Shown: positions 31,601-41,200 of the stretch, piece after piece
Numbering within the stretch: position 1 is the first letter of the stretch
How the letters are laid out: every line of letters starts with the position of its first letter
Virus record (IMG/VR): IMGVR_UViG_3300025093_000044
Coordinates: 1-42,841 of that record
Direction: 5' to 3' (one strand)
Length of the DNA stretch: 42,841 nt
From: a virus
The notes under the pieces: generated by a model
Told to the model about the DNA's origin: nothing
Database searches by the model: none
The model's input: only the letters and a program-made list of their open reading frames with translations
Program-made: the position numbers and the translations under genes

Positions 31601-34600
31601 AAAAGGGTCTTTGATGAGACTACTGATTATATCCATCAGTTGCCAGAGGCGGCAGCAAACGGCACATCTTTAACTTCTGACAGCGTAGACTTTTCAAGAC
31701 AGCAATCCTCGGTAGAACTAAATAAAACTGTAAACTTTGCTAGCGGATCTTTTGATTTTGGTGGTGTGGAGTCTTTTAAAACGGAGGCTAGCCACGACTT
31801 CGGTATTGTTTATTATGATGAAAGGGGTAGGCACGGATTTGTAGACTACTTAACTACCGCGTTTGTTGAGGGATATACAAATGAAGAGAGAGGGCTGGGC
31901 AATGACGGAAAAGGTGCAGTAGAAGTATCCCTACAACTTACTGGTACGCCTCCCGATTGGGCTCATAGCTACAAAATAGTTTACGGAGAAAACAGCACGG
32001 TTCAAGACTTCGTGCAGTACAGTGCAGGTGGCGCTTTTGTTGGTGGAAATCCAGACAATGTTCAGATTTCTGATTTTAATAAAAACATATACGTTTCCTT
32101 AAATTATTTGCAAGGACACCCAGTTTCTTATGTGAATGCTTTTGGAGCAAGAACTCAAGAGGGCGGCTTGAATCTTTATAAGTTTGAAGAGGGCGATAAA
32201 CTAAGGGTGATATCTTACTTTGATGGTGCGGGAATCAACTATAAAGATTATGAGTTTGATGTAGTTGACTTAGTTGTTTTGGGTGACGGGCAAAATGAAA
32301 CCAATCCATTATCTAATAACCCTGAACAAAATCAACAAGGGGAGTTTCTGGTGATAAAAGATAATCCAGAGGCTTTTGGATTTAGCCATGCCGATGTATT
32401 GTCAGACCTTCACAACTGGGGAAAAAACTGTATTGTAGAAATACGCACTCCAAAGAAGTCTATAGATGTAGAAGATCAGATTTACTATGAGATAAGTGAT
32501 CACTATAAAGTTGTAAAAAATAATTCTGGCAACTTAGTTCATGATGTAAATCCTGTTGTAGTAAAGAATGGCGATGTCTGGTTCAGACCAGTTGCTACAA
32601 ATATTAGAGAGTTTGAAAACGGAGAGTATGTAGACATCATACCCGACGATGACGGCGCAGATCCTGCACCTCAGCCCAACTTTAAGAATGTATTCTTAGA
32701 AACGCAGTCCGCTACAGATTTATTTAAATCAGATTCTTTTTCTAGAGGTAGACCAAACGTCATATTCGAAGATGCAGCAGAGACTAAAAGGGAGGCTACT
32801 ATAACTTATTCAGACCCTAGTAACCCTGAATCATTTAGAATCAGGTATTCTTCTTTTAACTCTTCTCTAGCAAACTTCAAAGACTTATCAGATCGTTACG
32901 GAGATATAGAGTACATAGCGAACCATAACGATTACATAGTAGTCATCCAAAAAGAAAAAGTCAGTATCGTTCCTGTAAACAAAAATGTGCTGTCGGATGC
33001 TTCAGGCAATCAACAGATTATAGCTTCACTAAATGTGCTTGGAGAAGTTATAGCATACCCTGGTGTTTCAGGATGTGATGATGACCCTTCTTCTGTTTAT
33101 GATTCAGGTGAGCAAGTTTACTTCTGCAATAAATCGCTCTCTAAAGTGTACAGATTTACTAGGCAGTCTGGTGTTGAAGAAATATCTGAGAAGGGTATGT
33201 CTTCTTTGATTAGAGCTTCTTTACAAAAAGCCATAGAAGTAGGTGATAATGTCCGTGTAGTAGGGGGCTATGATACTCTAAAAGAAGAATATTTGTTGTC
33301 CATTGTAAACATCCCCGTAAGGAGCACAAGCTTTGTCCAAGAGGTTGTCCAAGAGACGCAAGAAGATGATGTAACTCCCGTAGAAGAGCTTGAGCCAAAC
33401 ATAGTAATAAACCCTTCGGATGTTTTAGATTTCGGAGTGCTAACCCTTACAGACACTGTTACTCCAAAACAGGTAATAGTATCTAATACTGGATCAGCCA
33501 ATCTGATTATAACCGACTTTGACATAAACGATGGTGAGGCCATAAACTTTGAGTTGGTATCTGCTAACGCTAATGTTAGCGCCGACGATCCCATGGTGAT
33601 ACAGCCTAGTGGATCAGAAACAATACTGATTTCTATCATAACTCCAGAGGAAGATGGACCAATAAATAGTTTCTTAGAGATATACAGCAACGACCCAGAT
33701 ACACCAATTCTAGATTTACCACTAACCGTTTTGTTTAAAGAATCAGAAGATGAAGGTAATGGTGATGACGGATCGGAAGATGACTCTGACGGTGAAGCGC
33801 TTTCTCCGTTTACACAAGCATACAATGATTTTTATGGAACTGACTTAACAGACCAAGACATGAGCAAAGAATTAGCATTCCAATACCTACAAGACTTACA
33901 AGGCACCGCAGGTGAGCCTACGCTATTAGATTTAAGAAACTTCATGGAGAGCGCAGTGGACAATCAAACCAACGTAAAGATGGCTAGGTTTGATTTAAAT
34001 GGAAACCAACTGATTGATACGGTTGGTGATTTTTTACTGTTCGCTGAAAATTTTGGAGAGGAGTACATTGAAGGCACTGGTATGTTCTCTGGTTTGATAC
34101 CAGCAACATCCACTCCTCCGCTACCTAAAGCTACCCCACCACCTCCAAGTAAACCAAAGCCAACTACGGTAAACTACTTTAAAAGTGTTGATGGAGCCAT
34201 AAACTATTTGTTTGTTCAAAATGAACTTACAGTAGGGGAGTACCACCTGCTTAGAGCTCAAATCAATGACAACTTTAGTCTTAACCTAAACGAACAGGGA
34301 CCAGTAAATACTTTTGATTTAATTCAAATGCTTCAAGTATTCGGAGTAACAACCGATCCTGACGAACCTGCCTTTGCTAGCACGCCAACTCCAGACCAAG
34401 GAGGAATTCCTGCTGGACCGTCTTCTTTAGAAACAATATTGTGGTTGATAGACGATGGGACTATGACTGTAGGGCAGTATTTCTATCTTGCTAGCTACGT
34501 TAAGTTAGCTGCCAAAGCTGATTCTAACGAAGACAATCAAGTTAGCGCCGCAGATTTGTTAAATATGTTAGGCACTTGGGGATTTGGAACGCAAGAGCAA

Positions 34601-34642
34601 GGAACCTCGTACAGCTTAAGTGACCCAGCTTTTAATCTGTAA
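28670..34642 (+). CDS. Giant tail hub/nozzle protein with surface-type C-terminal modules
   Basis: 1990 aa. It begins RIPRVLNSDADNKTVNKVSM followed by SDALNLYSGPDNE and VLKNIRGN, typical of short-tail hub/stabilisation proteins. A core reappears near 1420-1530 (GDIEYIANHNDYIVVIQKEK, VYFCNKSLSKVYRF), like a T7 gp12-type propeller. About 440-1000 is a Ser/Gly/Asp-rich, A/T-richer insertion, perhaps host-facing. About 1575-1687 is a choice-of-anchor-D/ASH-like beta domain (LDFGVLTLTDTVTPKQVIVS, SNTGSANL). Three dockerin-like Ca-loop units follow: DLNGNQLIDTVGDFLLFAEN (about 1774), LNLNEQGPVNTFDLIQMLQV (about 1878) and DSNEDNQVSAADLLNMLGTW (about 1951), linked by Pro-rich spacers. The appended modules suggest docking to fibres or host matrix. 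The unit is coupled to the adaptor gene by a 1-nt overlap. Confidence 0.72.
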   Translation: MAIDKRIPRVLNSDADNKTVNKVSMSDALNLYSGPDNEGFDATGKKLDAGKDVLKNIRGNVAVDAYPEESLPSDARVLGSVEDVRTDITYLFVYSVNADKHGVWAYDKKDILSTAFGGESTGNPVLRLIYRSAQFNFPQNGFVKGDIVYSNASRSFEDEDLDKDVILYFTDGVNEPRKINAYRAFVESEGQQINGSDIYAEADFITACPKTPLVPIEFVFQNEPDRSTSNFERTRGFQFAYQTIYKDGAESAISSYSDVAFPPSILDQGSQTYVNHSDFNKCVLTIPSQGPEIEKVRLLCREGNDGSFLIIDELDAGVTSYNFFNDRILKGVSTNEVNKQFDSIPRSAVAQTVSSNRLMYGNYVDGFNKSTTTAIATVIYKNRPEDFITYTINVVPSIFSPKFGQGVSFFMDFQEMPDSLPADTIVNVSVTLTPDTNFHFFHTKGGGVSQTRQVGPQLVSSNDEGLFSGVNANQGNALSQTESGVGAFDDGEIFGDGSGFAGGSSGANNYNYLLSNYWKYTGPSSIEGVAMVEQHNAVVGSSAAHPIIIKGKSITFSTSLEITQDLSNAQSALNLAVREAFINKNIPSATFNTTVEPFEIPGFGITILENNCTPSYSFDLGLSSGDLISQPYVGKEDADNDSRNKLINAVYGDIAGSPTSQESGVPVGYFIFNKGKATWMLSENSQALTDAYSEGSDDFFSGDSYFNYDSSTSSHFMLHLVDFSDVEPLTCLHDTAPDTQTAAALSWIVISEEDVIEFGYNIDSWLDSVGIGSDQIHGFANNPYGDNSESRVTKGYGHQIGYLSGSGNQTDYTGGSVFPINGPQYIFHSYPAPPSGYNVTGGFTFQNVLVQGLNLGADLIVNPIGIIADGEGGPGGGPARSFDSENDYDRLKMSAQGSVTVNPYEKLALGPVYDDAPDYLLPFVEEYKYENTVFYGGRLRPTGQIQSVIPPSGPPNIDPDGADLESIDSVATTLPFLKRVFDETTDYIHQLPEAAANGTSLTSDSVDFSRQQSSVELNKTVNFASGSFDFGGVESFKTEASHDFGIVYYDERGRHGFVDYLTTAFVEGYTNEERGLGNDGKGAVEVSLQLTGTPPDWAHSYKIVYGENSTVQDFVQYSAGGAFVGGNPDNVQISDFNKNIYVSLNYLQGHPVSYVNAFGARTQEGGLNLYKFEEGDKLRVISYFDGAGINYKDYEFDVVDLVVLGDGQNETNPLSNNPEQNQQGEFLVIKDNPEAFGFSHADVLSDLHNWGKNCIVEIRTPKKSIDVEDQIYYEISDHYKVVKNNSGNLVHDVNPVVVKNGDVWFRPVATNIREFENGEYVDIIPDDDGADPAPQPNFKNVFLETQSATDLFKSDSFSRGRPNVIFEDAAETKREATITYSDPSNPESFRIRYSSFNSSLANFKDLSDRYGDIEYIANHNDYIVVIQKEKVSIVPVNKNVLSDASGNQQIIASLNVLGEVIAYPGVSGCDDDPSSVYDSGEQVYFCNKSLSKVYRFTRQSGVEEISEKGMSSLIRASLQKAIEVGDNVRVVGGYDTLKEEYLLSIVNIPVRSTSFVQEVVQETQEDDVTPVEELEPNIVINPSDVLDFGVLTLTDTVTPKQVIVSNTGSANLIITDFDINDGEAINFELVSANANVSADDPMVIQPSGSETILISIITPEEDGPINSFLEIYSNDPDTPILDLPLTVLFKESEDEGNGDDGSEDDSDGEALSPFTQAYNDFYGTDLTDQDMSKELAFQYLQDLQGTAGEPTLLDLRNFMESAVDNQTNVKMARFDLNGNQLIDTVGDFLLFAENFGEEYIEGTGMFSGLIPATSTPPLPKATPPPPSKPKPTTVNYFKSVDGAINYLFVQNELTVGEYHLLRAQINDNFSLNLNEQGPVNTFDLIQMLQVFGVTTDPDEPAFASTPTPDQGGIPAGPSSLETILWLIDDGTMTVGQYFYLASYVKLAAKADSNEDNQVSAADLLNMLGTWGFGTQEQGTSYSLSDPAFNL

Positions 34643-34647
34643 TATTC

Positions 34648-35649
34648 ATGGCAGAGATACCTTTAACATCAAACGGGTTTGAAGCTACGTTTGCTTACTC
34701 AGAAAGGCAAAGCGCTTGGACGACTAGGTATTCGTTTGTCCCGACGTGTTACGCTTCTTCTGGTGACGAAATCCTGTCGTTTAAAGACAACGTAGGCACA
34801 GCGTGGCTGCATGATAAGAACTCAGCTAGAAATGACTTCTATGGAGTTAAAAACAAGTCTAGCATAGAGCTGTCTTTTAATGATGACCCGTCCTCTGTAA
34901 AGATATTTAAGTCTGTTTCTTTGGAGACGAACAGAAATAATTGGTCATACATATTTAGCACTAACGAAGAGTACGACGACTCAAACAATCAGCAAAGTTT
35001 GCTGACATCTAAGATTCTTGAGGACAAAGAAGGGTTTAAGTATTTAGAGGTCCCAAGATCTAGGCTGAACTCTAGTGCTAACATAGTTCCTGTACCTGGC
35101 GCTACCTCTGTAGACGGACTGTTTTCAGAGGTTTTGCAAGAGATACTTTTAGAAGCTAGCCCTAATGTGTTAGTCGATGTAAATCTAAATGCCATAGAGG
35201 TAAACTCTTTTCCTTCGGCTCCTTTTGGCAACTCAATAATTCTCTTGGCTTCTTTTGATGATCCCGATTTGTCAGGTCAGTTGCAAACACTTTCTTCTTT
35301 TTCTAGTGCTACCCCTCCTTTTGTAGTGCTAGAGAATTCATTATTGGGGCTTGATATAAGCATTGTTTCTATTGGTAACGGAGTTATGACTTTAAGTTTG
35401 CCTATCCCGTCAAATTTCTTAGGTGATTCTAGTTTTATTACATTATACCTCCAAGCTTTTGAGCAGTATCTTACTACAGCGTCAAACCTTTTTGCTGTTT
35501 CTCCAGCTGAAATCAACGGTGATGAGATGAGGGGTCCATACCTAAACCTTAGGTTAGAATCTGCTAGTTCGAAACCCTTGGAGCTTCACTCTATCAACGC
35601 AGAATACGCCTTTTCTAAGCTAGATAAGGGTTTAAATCAAAACGCTTAA
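34648..35649 (+). CDS. Tail protein companion of the hub
   Basis: 333 aa. N-terminal motifs are TFAYSERQSAWTTRYSFVPT, CYASSGDEILSFKDN and GTAWLHDKNSARNDFYGVKN, then SSVKIFKSVSLETNRNNWSY. In related short-tailed phages as I recall them, such 'W-x-x-x-Y-S-F-x-P ... L-W-x-H ... N-x-F-Y ... K-x-F-K-S-x-S-x-E' sequence forms the C-terminal end of the hub polypeptide, so this gene may be a split-off hub domain. The middle (about 160-300) is a separate beta-rich segment. It lies 5 nt after the hub stop. Confidence 0.6.
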   Translation: MAEIPLTSNGFEATFAYSERQSAWTTRYSFVPTCYASSGDEILSFKDNVGTAWLHDKNSARNDFYGVKNKSSIELSFNDDPSSVKIFKSVSLETNRNNWSYIFSTNEEYDDSNNQQSLLTSKILEDKEGFKYLEVPRSRLNSSANIVPVPGATSVDGLFSEVLQEILLEASPNVLVDVNLNAIEVNSFPSAPFGNSIILLASFDDPDLSGQLQTLSSFSSATPPFVVLENSLLGLDISIVSIGNGVMTLSLPIPSNFLGDSSFITLYLQAFEQYLTTASNLFAVSPAEINGDEMRGPYLNLRLESASSKPLELHSINAEYAFSKLDKGLNQNA

Positions 35650-35654
35650 ATTTG
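35647..35654 (+). promoter_or_regulatory. Possible -7 box TAAATTTG before ATG 35661
   Basis: TAAATTTG overlaps the stop codon of the preceding gene and ends six bases before ATG 35661. It lacks the usual TATATTTG form and the TAG/TCG prefix, so it is the weakest of the series. Confidence 0.35.
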
Positions 35655-35660
35655 TAGATC

Positions 35661-36701
35661 ATGACAGGAGCAGAGTTATTAGCCATACAGGCAGCGATAC
35701 AGGGAATTGGGGGTCTCCTCGATAGAGGGAGGATAAGAAAGCAACAAGACGCGCAGCAGCCTCTTTTAGACCAAGCCAGGCAAGACGTTCAGTCTGCTTT
35801 TGGCTCGTTGGCTGACGTAAAGTACACCGTTTCTGAAGCAGAAAAGCAACTGGCCAAGGCAGGTATGCGCCCTACAGACTTGTCACCTATAGCTGCGCAG
35901 CAGGCTACTGCGCTAGAAACTTTAGCTACTGACCCTAGAGCTTTGATGGGGGCTGTACCAGGACTCACACAGGCTACTCAACAGGCAACTACGGCTGCAC
36001 AGCAAGCCGATTTGTCTAGAGAGCTAGCAGCAGAGGGGAGATTGGCTGGGTTAGAACAAGCTGCTTTGACTGGTAACATAGATTTACAGAGAAACTTAGA
36101 GCAACTCAAACTGCAAAGAGCCATGGGCTCAGAGGCTACGGCTGCACAAAACTTGGCTATGCTAGAGGCTCAAAGAGGAAGCATAGGACCCAACCTTGTT
36201 CAAGGTCTTACTCAAACTGGTACAGCTTTAGCTTCTTCTGGCCTTGATGGTACATCTATAGGTGGTGGACCAGGATCATTTTTTAGTTTTCCAAATACCA
36301 CACCACCGCCTCCACCTCCAGGCTTTATTCCAAATGTAGGTCCAGTAATTGAATTTACGGGAGGTTTTGCCGAAGAAGGCGGTAAGGTAAAGTACGGTCA
36401 CGGAGGAGAGATGAAAGAAGATGTGATGATTGCAATATTGCAAGACTCAAAGCAACCTCCAGTGCAAAAGCTAGAGGGAGAGTTCGATCACAGCACCAAC
36501 AAGAAGGCTATCGTAGACGAAGAGACTGGCGAAAAAGAAGCCGAGGCTACGGGGGGTGAGTTCATCATCAACCCAGAACAGTCGTCAGGTTTGCAAGAGG
36601 CTTATGCCATGGTAAATAAAGAAGAGCCCACTTACGAGCAGCTGCTTGCCCTGTATAAAGCCGCTAAGTTTTTAGAGGAACCACAATTTAATGAAGCGTA
36701 A
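35661..36701 (+). CDS. Internal virion/cargo protein candidate (Ala/Gln-rich)
   Basis: 346 aa. The N-terminal 190 residues are Ala/Gln/Leu-rich helices (LLAIQAAIQGIGGLLDRGRI; QATQQATTAAQQADLSRELA) without Cys, like small ejected proteins of T7-like phages (gp14-type). A Pro-rich linker with PPPPPP (about 217) follows. The C-terminal 120 residues read GGKVKYGHGGEMKEDVMIAI, FDHSTNKKAIVDEETGEKEA and TGGEFIINPEQSS, then a helix ending FLEEPQFNEA. The GGKV....GG element is also found in the small virion-type protein at 19881. The stop overlaps the next ATG (TAATG). With the next two genes it forms the likely cargo/ejection module. Confidence 0.6.
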   Translation: MTGAELLAIQAAIQGIGGLLDRGRIRKQQDAQQPLLDQARQDVQSAFGSLADVKYTVSEAEKQLAKAGMRPTDLSPIAAQQATALETLATDPRALMGAVPGLTQATQQATTAAQQADLSRELAAEGRLAGLEQAALTGNIDLQRNLEQLKLQRAMGSEATAAQNLAMLEAQRGSIGPNLVQGLTQTGTALASSGLDGTSIGGGPGSFFSFPNTTPPPPPPGFIPNVGPVIEFTGGFAEEGGKVKYGHGGEMKEDVMIAILQDSKQPPVQKLEGEFDHSTNKKAIVDEETGEKEAEATGGEFIINPEQSSGLQEAYAMVNKEEPTYEQLLALYKAAKFLEEPQFNEA

Positions 36702-38209
36702 TGGCAAACGGTCCAGTTCCAGCTTACGTAGCCCCTTTACAGCCTAGCAAAACATTTAGTGAGGCGATAACTCAGGGTACACAAAACCTAGGCCCTCTCT
36801 TGGCTCAAAAAGCCAGGTTAGATGTTGCCAGAGATGCTGAAAGGAGAAGACAGCAGAACGCAAGGTTGTCCCAAATTGACGGATACAAAACAGATAACTG
36901 GTCTCCTACGCACCGAGCCGCACACAGTAAGCTTATAGAACAGGCAAGAGTTGCTGCTACAAATGGTGACCCTATGTTTTTAAAATTGGCAGACTCTGTC
37001 ACTGAATACGGGGATTTCTTTCAAAGTTATGCTGATACGGCAGAGGAGAATAGAGTTAGAATGCGTAAAGGCTTAAATGAGCCTGGTAGTATAGATACAG
37101 ACATAGCACGATTTGTTAGCACTGATCAAGATTTTATTAGAGAAACAGGCATTTTTAACAAAGGTGGGTTTGAAGAATTTGATGTCATAGACGGAAGAAT
37201 TATTGGCACTTTTTTAGATGCTTTTGGAAATCCAATCGAAGGTGTTGGGCGTGGAGATATTATGCAGGCACCTGGTATCACACAGCAGCAGCTATATAAA
37301 CCAGATTTTGAAGAGTATGCTGATGTTACGCCAGGCATGGTGGCTACTGAGCTTCAGAAAATTGTAAACAACTTTAAAGACACTGGAGAGTACACCGTTA
37401 AACAAATGAAACAGCTCGCAAGCTCTGAAGCTGTTCGTCTTATTACGCAGAATGGTATTAAAAACGCCAACAATAGTGCTATAAAAAACTATTCAGAAGG
37501 TAGTAGCCCAGCAGTAAATGGACTTTCCCCACAAGAACTCATGGCTAATGAGGCTGTTAAGCTGGTGTCTTTTGTAGAGCCGCTAGACGATGATGCTCAA
37601 GGAGAGGCTGACCTTACGCAATCTGTAAAAAACACCTCTACATTTGAGGCTGTTTATGAACCTGATCCAAACTCTTTAATTCCTGAAGGCATTGATTTCA
37701 CGATTAGCGAATTTGACAAAGAAGGTCGACCAATACTTGTTGGTGAAGGTGAGCCAGCAAAAGTTCCAAAAGCCACTTATTGGGCTACAGGTGAGCTATC
37801 TACAAACCAACAGAGGCTAAACCTTACGGATTACATTAAGGAAGAGATGAGAAGAGAAAGAAAGACTGATTCAGTAACGTCTGAGCCAATATTTGAACCC
37901 TTCAGTGTAATAGCAAATCCAAGATCAATAGGCGTGATAGTGGATTCGCAAGGAAATAAAGTAGTGGTTTTAAGGGATATACAAAACTTAGAGAAAAAAG
38001 GTGAGCGACCTATTCCTGACGTGCTTTTAAATCCTGATATCCCAGCTCATTTGAATACTCTAAAGCAGTTAGATCAAATAATCAAGAGCACTTACGGGGC
38101 GAATACCGACTTGAGCATAGACTGGTTCCTTGAGAACGAGAAGTCAGGTGCTTCACAAGCTACTACTACTCAAGCACCAGCGGTTACTGGCACAATGAAA
38201 GACTTTTAA
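36701..38209 (+). CDS. Internal virion/cargo protein candidate
   Basis: 502 aa, acidic/polar with no Cys, TM or signal peptide. N-terminal helices (QNLGPLLAQKARLDVARDAE, RRRQQNARLSQI) resemble an internal-protein assembly region. The middle holds VTPGMVATELQKIVNNFKDT and YTVKQMKQLASSEAVRLITQ. The latter half has beta segments (GRPILVGEGEPAKVPKATYW; FSVIANPRSIGVIVDSQGNK) and a Thr/Ala-rich unstructured end. No enzyme motif is apparent. It lies between two other putative cargo proteins and is only 9 nt ahead of the 1499-aa gene. Confidence 0.55.
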   Translation: MANGPVPAYVAPLQPSKTFSEAITQGTQNLGPLLAQKARLDVARDAERRRQQNARLSQIDGYKTDNWSPTHRAAHSKLIEQARVAATNGDPMFLKLADSVTEYGDFFQSYADTAEENRVRMRKGLNEPGSIDTDIARFVSTDQDFIRETGIFNKGGFEEFDVIDGRIIGTFLDAFGNPIEGVGRGDIMQAPGITQQQLYKPDFEEYADVTPGMVATELQKIVNNFKDTGEYTVKQMKQLASSEAVRLITQNGIKNANNSAIKNYSEGSSPAVNGLSPQELMANEAVKLVSFVEPLDDDAQGEADLTQSVKNTSTFEAVYEPDPNSLIPEGIDFTISEFDKEGRPILVGEGEPAKVPKATYWATGELSTNQQRLNLTDYIKEEMRRERKTDSVTSEPIFEPFSVIANPRSIGVIVDSQGNKVVVLRDIQNLEKKGERPIPDVLLNPDIPAHLNTLKQLDQIIKSTYGANTDLSIDWFLENEKSGASQATTTQAPAVTGTMKDF

Positions 38210-38218
38210 AACAAAGTT

Positions 38219-41200
38219 ATGAACGAAGAGGCTCTAAAAGTACTGTACAGCTTAGCGCAAGGAGACGGTTACCAAAAGTCATTTGAGGACTTTACTGTTT
38301 TAATGTCTGAAAATGAGAGTGCGGTAAACACTATGTTTGGCGTTGCTCAGTCTGATGGGTATTCTAAGGACATGGATGCCTTTAAAACCTTGGTAGGATT
38401 TTCTGGGGGTGTAAAAAAAAAAGAAGAGTCAGAGTTCGTTTCTCCTTTGGAGATGGACTTTACGGAGTACACTTCTCCGTTGGTTCCAAAGACTACACCC
38501 TCGGCCTCCAGTGTAAGTGAGGATTTTGTGGGCACTGCGGTTGCCGATCCGCAAGTGTTTAGTGATATGTTCGCTAAACAACAGAAGCAAAATGAGGATT
38601 ACAAGAACTTCTTTTTAGAAAGAGAAAACAAAGAAGCAGAGAAGCTAGGTGTATTTAACGTAGTTCAGAACAGCTTTAAATCTGCTGTGTCTAATTACGA
38701 AAAGTCATATAAGGATACTCAGGCATTCTTGTACGACAGCCCGTTTGAAAAGGATTTGATATCCGATTCCGATGAAATAGCCAGAGACAACAAGCTGAGA
38801 AGGGATGTATCTTTGAATCAGCTGGGGGTGTCAGAAGAAAATCGAGAAAAGAACGCTACAGAGCTGTTGTTTCAGGGGAACTTTAGCGATGGTTTGAAGA
38901 TGCTTTTTGCTGATGGTTTGACGGCAGCTTTTGATGCGCCGAGAACCTTGCTCCCTTTCTTAGTGCCAGGGGCTGGCCCTGTATTTACTGGTATCACCTC
39001 TGCTTCTCAAGAGGCAGCCAATTTAAGGTACGACCCTTCCCTCTCTGATGTAGAAAAAAAACAAAGGTCTATTCTCTCTGGATTTATTGAAGGGGCCAGC
39101 ACGGGTATATCTCAGAAGTTGGGTGTAGGTTTGCCAGGATTGACCAAGAAGATTAGTCCCAAGGCGGCAGAGGGCGCTAGCGATGCTGTGCAGGCTCTCA
39201 GAGGGTTTGTAACAACTGGACTAGGCGAGGGTGTTGAAGAGGGCTTTGTAGATGTAGCAAACCAAGTCAAAGACAAAGCATTTGATCTCTCTTATGGCAG
39301 GGAATCTCAAGACTTCAATCTCTATCAAGCTTTGGATGCTGCCTTCTTAGGCACGATAGCGGGTTCTGCTGTTAAAGGGGCTACGATGGCTACGAGCTTG
39401 CTTCCAAGCACAAGGAAGGCAGGTCACAGCTCCACTGTAGAGGAAAGATCTGAGATAGAAAAAGAAGTTCAAGAGCTGTCTCGCTCTTACTTCAATGAAG
39501 CCGACCCAGATATAAGAAAGGCCAAAGAGAAAAAGCTGAACGAAGCTTTGAACAAGTTTGATTCTCTGCTAAAGAAAGAAGGGGATTTACATGACGCTGT
39601 TGAAGGTGAAAGCAAAGATCAACTGGTTGCTATCAACAGAAGGATAGCGAACTTAAAAGAAACTCTTAAGAGCGGAAAAGATGCTGCTGGAATTAAGTTG
39701 AACTCCGATCAGATAGCAAACCAAAAAGCAGAGTTAAACAATCTGTTTACGATAAAGAAAGAGATAGAGGATGCTGTAGAGCAACCCCAAGCAGATCCTG
39801 TACAGCCTGAGCCAGAGCCAACCCCTGCCAGCCAGAAGCTAGACCTGTCTGAGTACGATCTCGTGAAGGATATTAGCAGCGGCGATCGCTACAGAAAGAT
39901 TGAGCGAGGATCTGGGCCTGAGGGTACCTCTGTGTACGTAAAGGAAGGTACAGACGTGTATAGAGATGCTGACGGTGTGTTGCGACCATCCGCTGATGAG
40001 CAGTTCGCCATGGCTGGTGAGACTATCGGAGACAAGCTGATGGACCTGGTAGAAGAGGGTAAACCTAAAGAAGCGCCAGTTCAACCAGAGGCTGTAGAAA
40101 CACCAGCAGAAACGGACCAGCCTTCAATCGAAACAGAAGCACCTCAGCCAGACCCACCCCAGCAGACACCACAACAAAGGCTTCAGGCGCTCAAAGATGA
40201 CGGAGTGTTTATCAAAGACGAGGGGTTGAAGTCTAAAGTTGTCGATGCAAAGCAGAGGTACTTCTCAGCCAGAAGGCACTTGCCAAAAAGTGTTTTTGAA
40301 GCCAAAGAAAAGAAAGAGGCTTTGATAGCCAAGGAGCTGAGCGTTGTAGAGCAGAGCATTGCTGAGTTTAACCGTTTGCTTAAGGGTGTTGATGGTGATC
40401 AAGCTAAGGAGTCCTTTACTGCTGACTTTGATGATGCTATTAGAGGAGGTGAGGGATTAAATAGACTAACACCTGAGGCACAAGAGCTTGCTATTTCACT
40501 GAGAAATCAGATCGACAGGCTGAGCATTGAGTTGATTAATGAAGGACTTGTCCCCTCAAGTCAGATTGACAAGGTGATAGCTAATCTTGGTCAGTATCTG
40601 ACTAGATCTTACAAAGTATATGACAGAGAGAACTGGAAGTCACAGGTTGAAGATCAAACAATCGAACAGGCTAAGAACTTTATCCGCCCATCGCTGTCAG
40701 AAAAAGCAGATCGCCTTGTAAACACGGATGCAAATGTCCAGGGTCTGGACAGAGATGCTTTCCTTGAGTCTTTAGTTCAAGCAGAAATAGATAAGTACCT
40801 AAACCCTAGTGAAGTAAAAGCTTTCGCTCAGGCTGGGATGGGAAAGGACTTGAAAATATTTGAACAACGTCAAGAAATACCAAAACAAATTAGGGCTTTG
40901 ATGGGCGAGTATGCCAACCCAGTGCAAAACTATGCCAAATCTGTCCTAAGGATGTCTGCTACTTTAGAGGCACAAAGGTTTTTGAACAAAACAGCCAAGC
41001 TTGGGGCAGGTAAATTCTTGCAATCTGAAAGCACTGGCATCTTCACAGATAAGATAGAGGGTACGGGTAGTGAACTAGATGGTATGTTTACTACACCAGA
41101 GATTGCTCAAGAGTTCCAGAGAGTAGAGGAAAACACTGGTGCATTTTTGGATGCTTACTTCAAGGTTATTGTCGGCACTAAGTATGCAAAGACGATTCTT

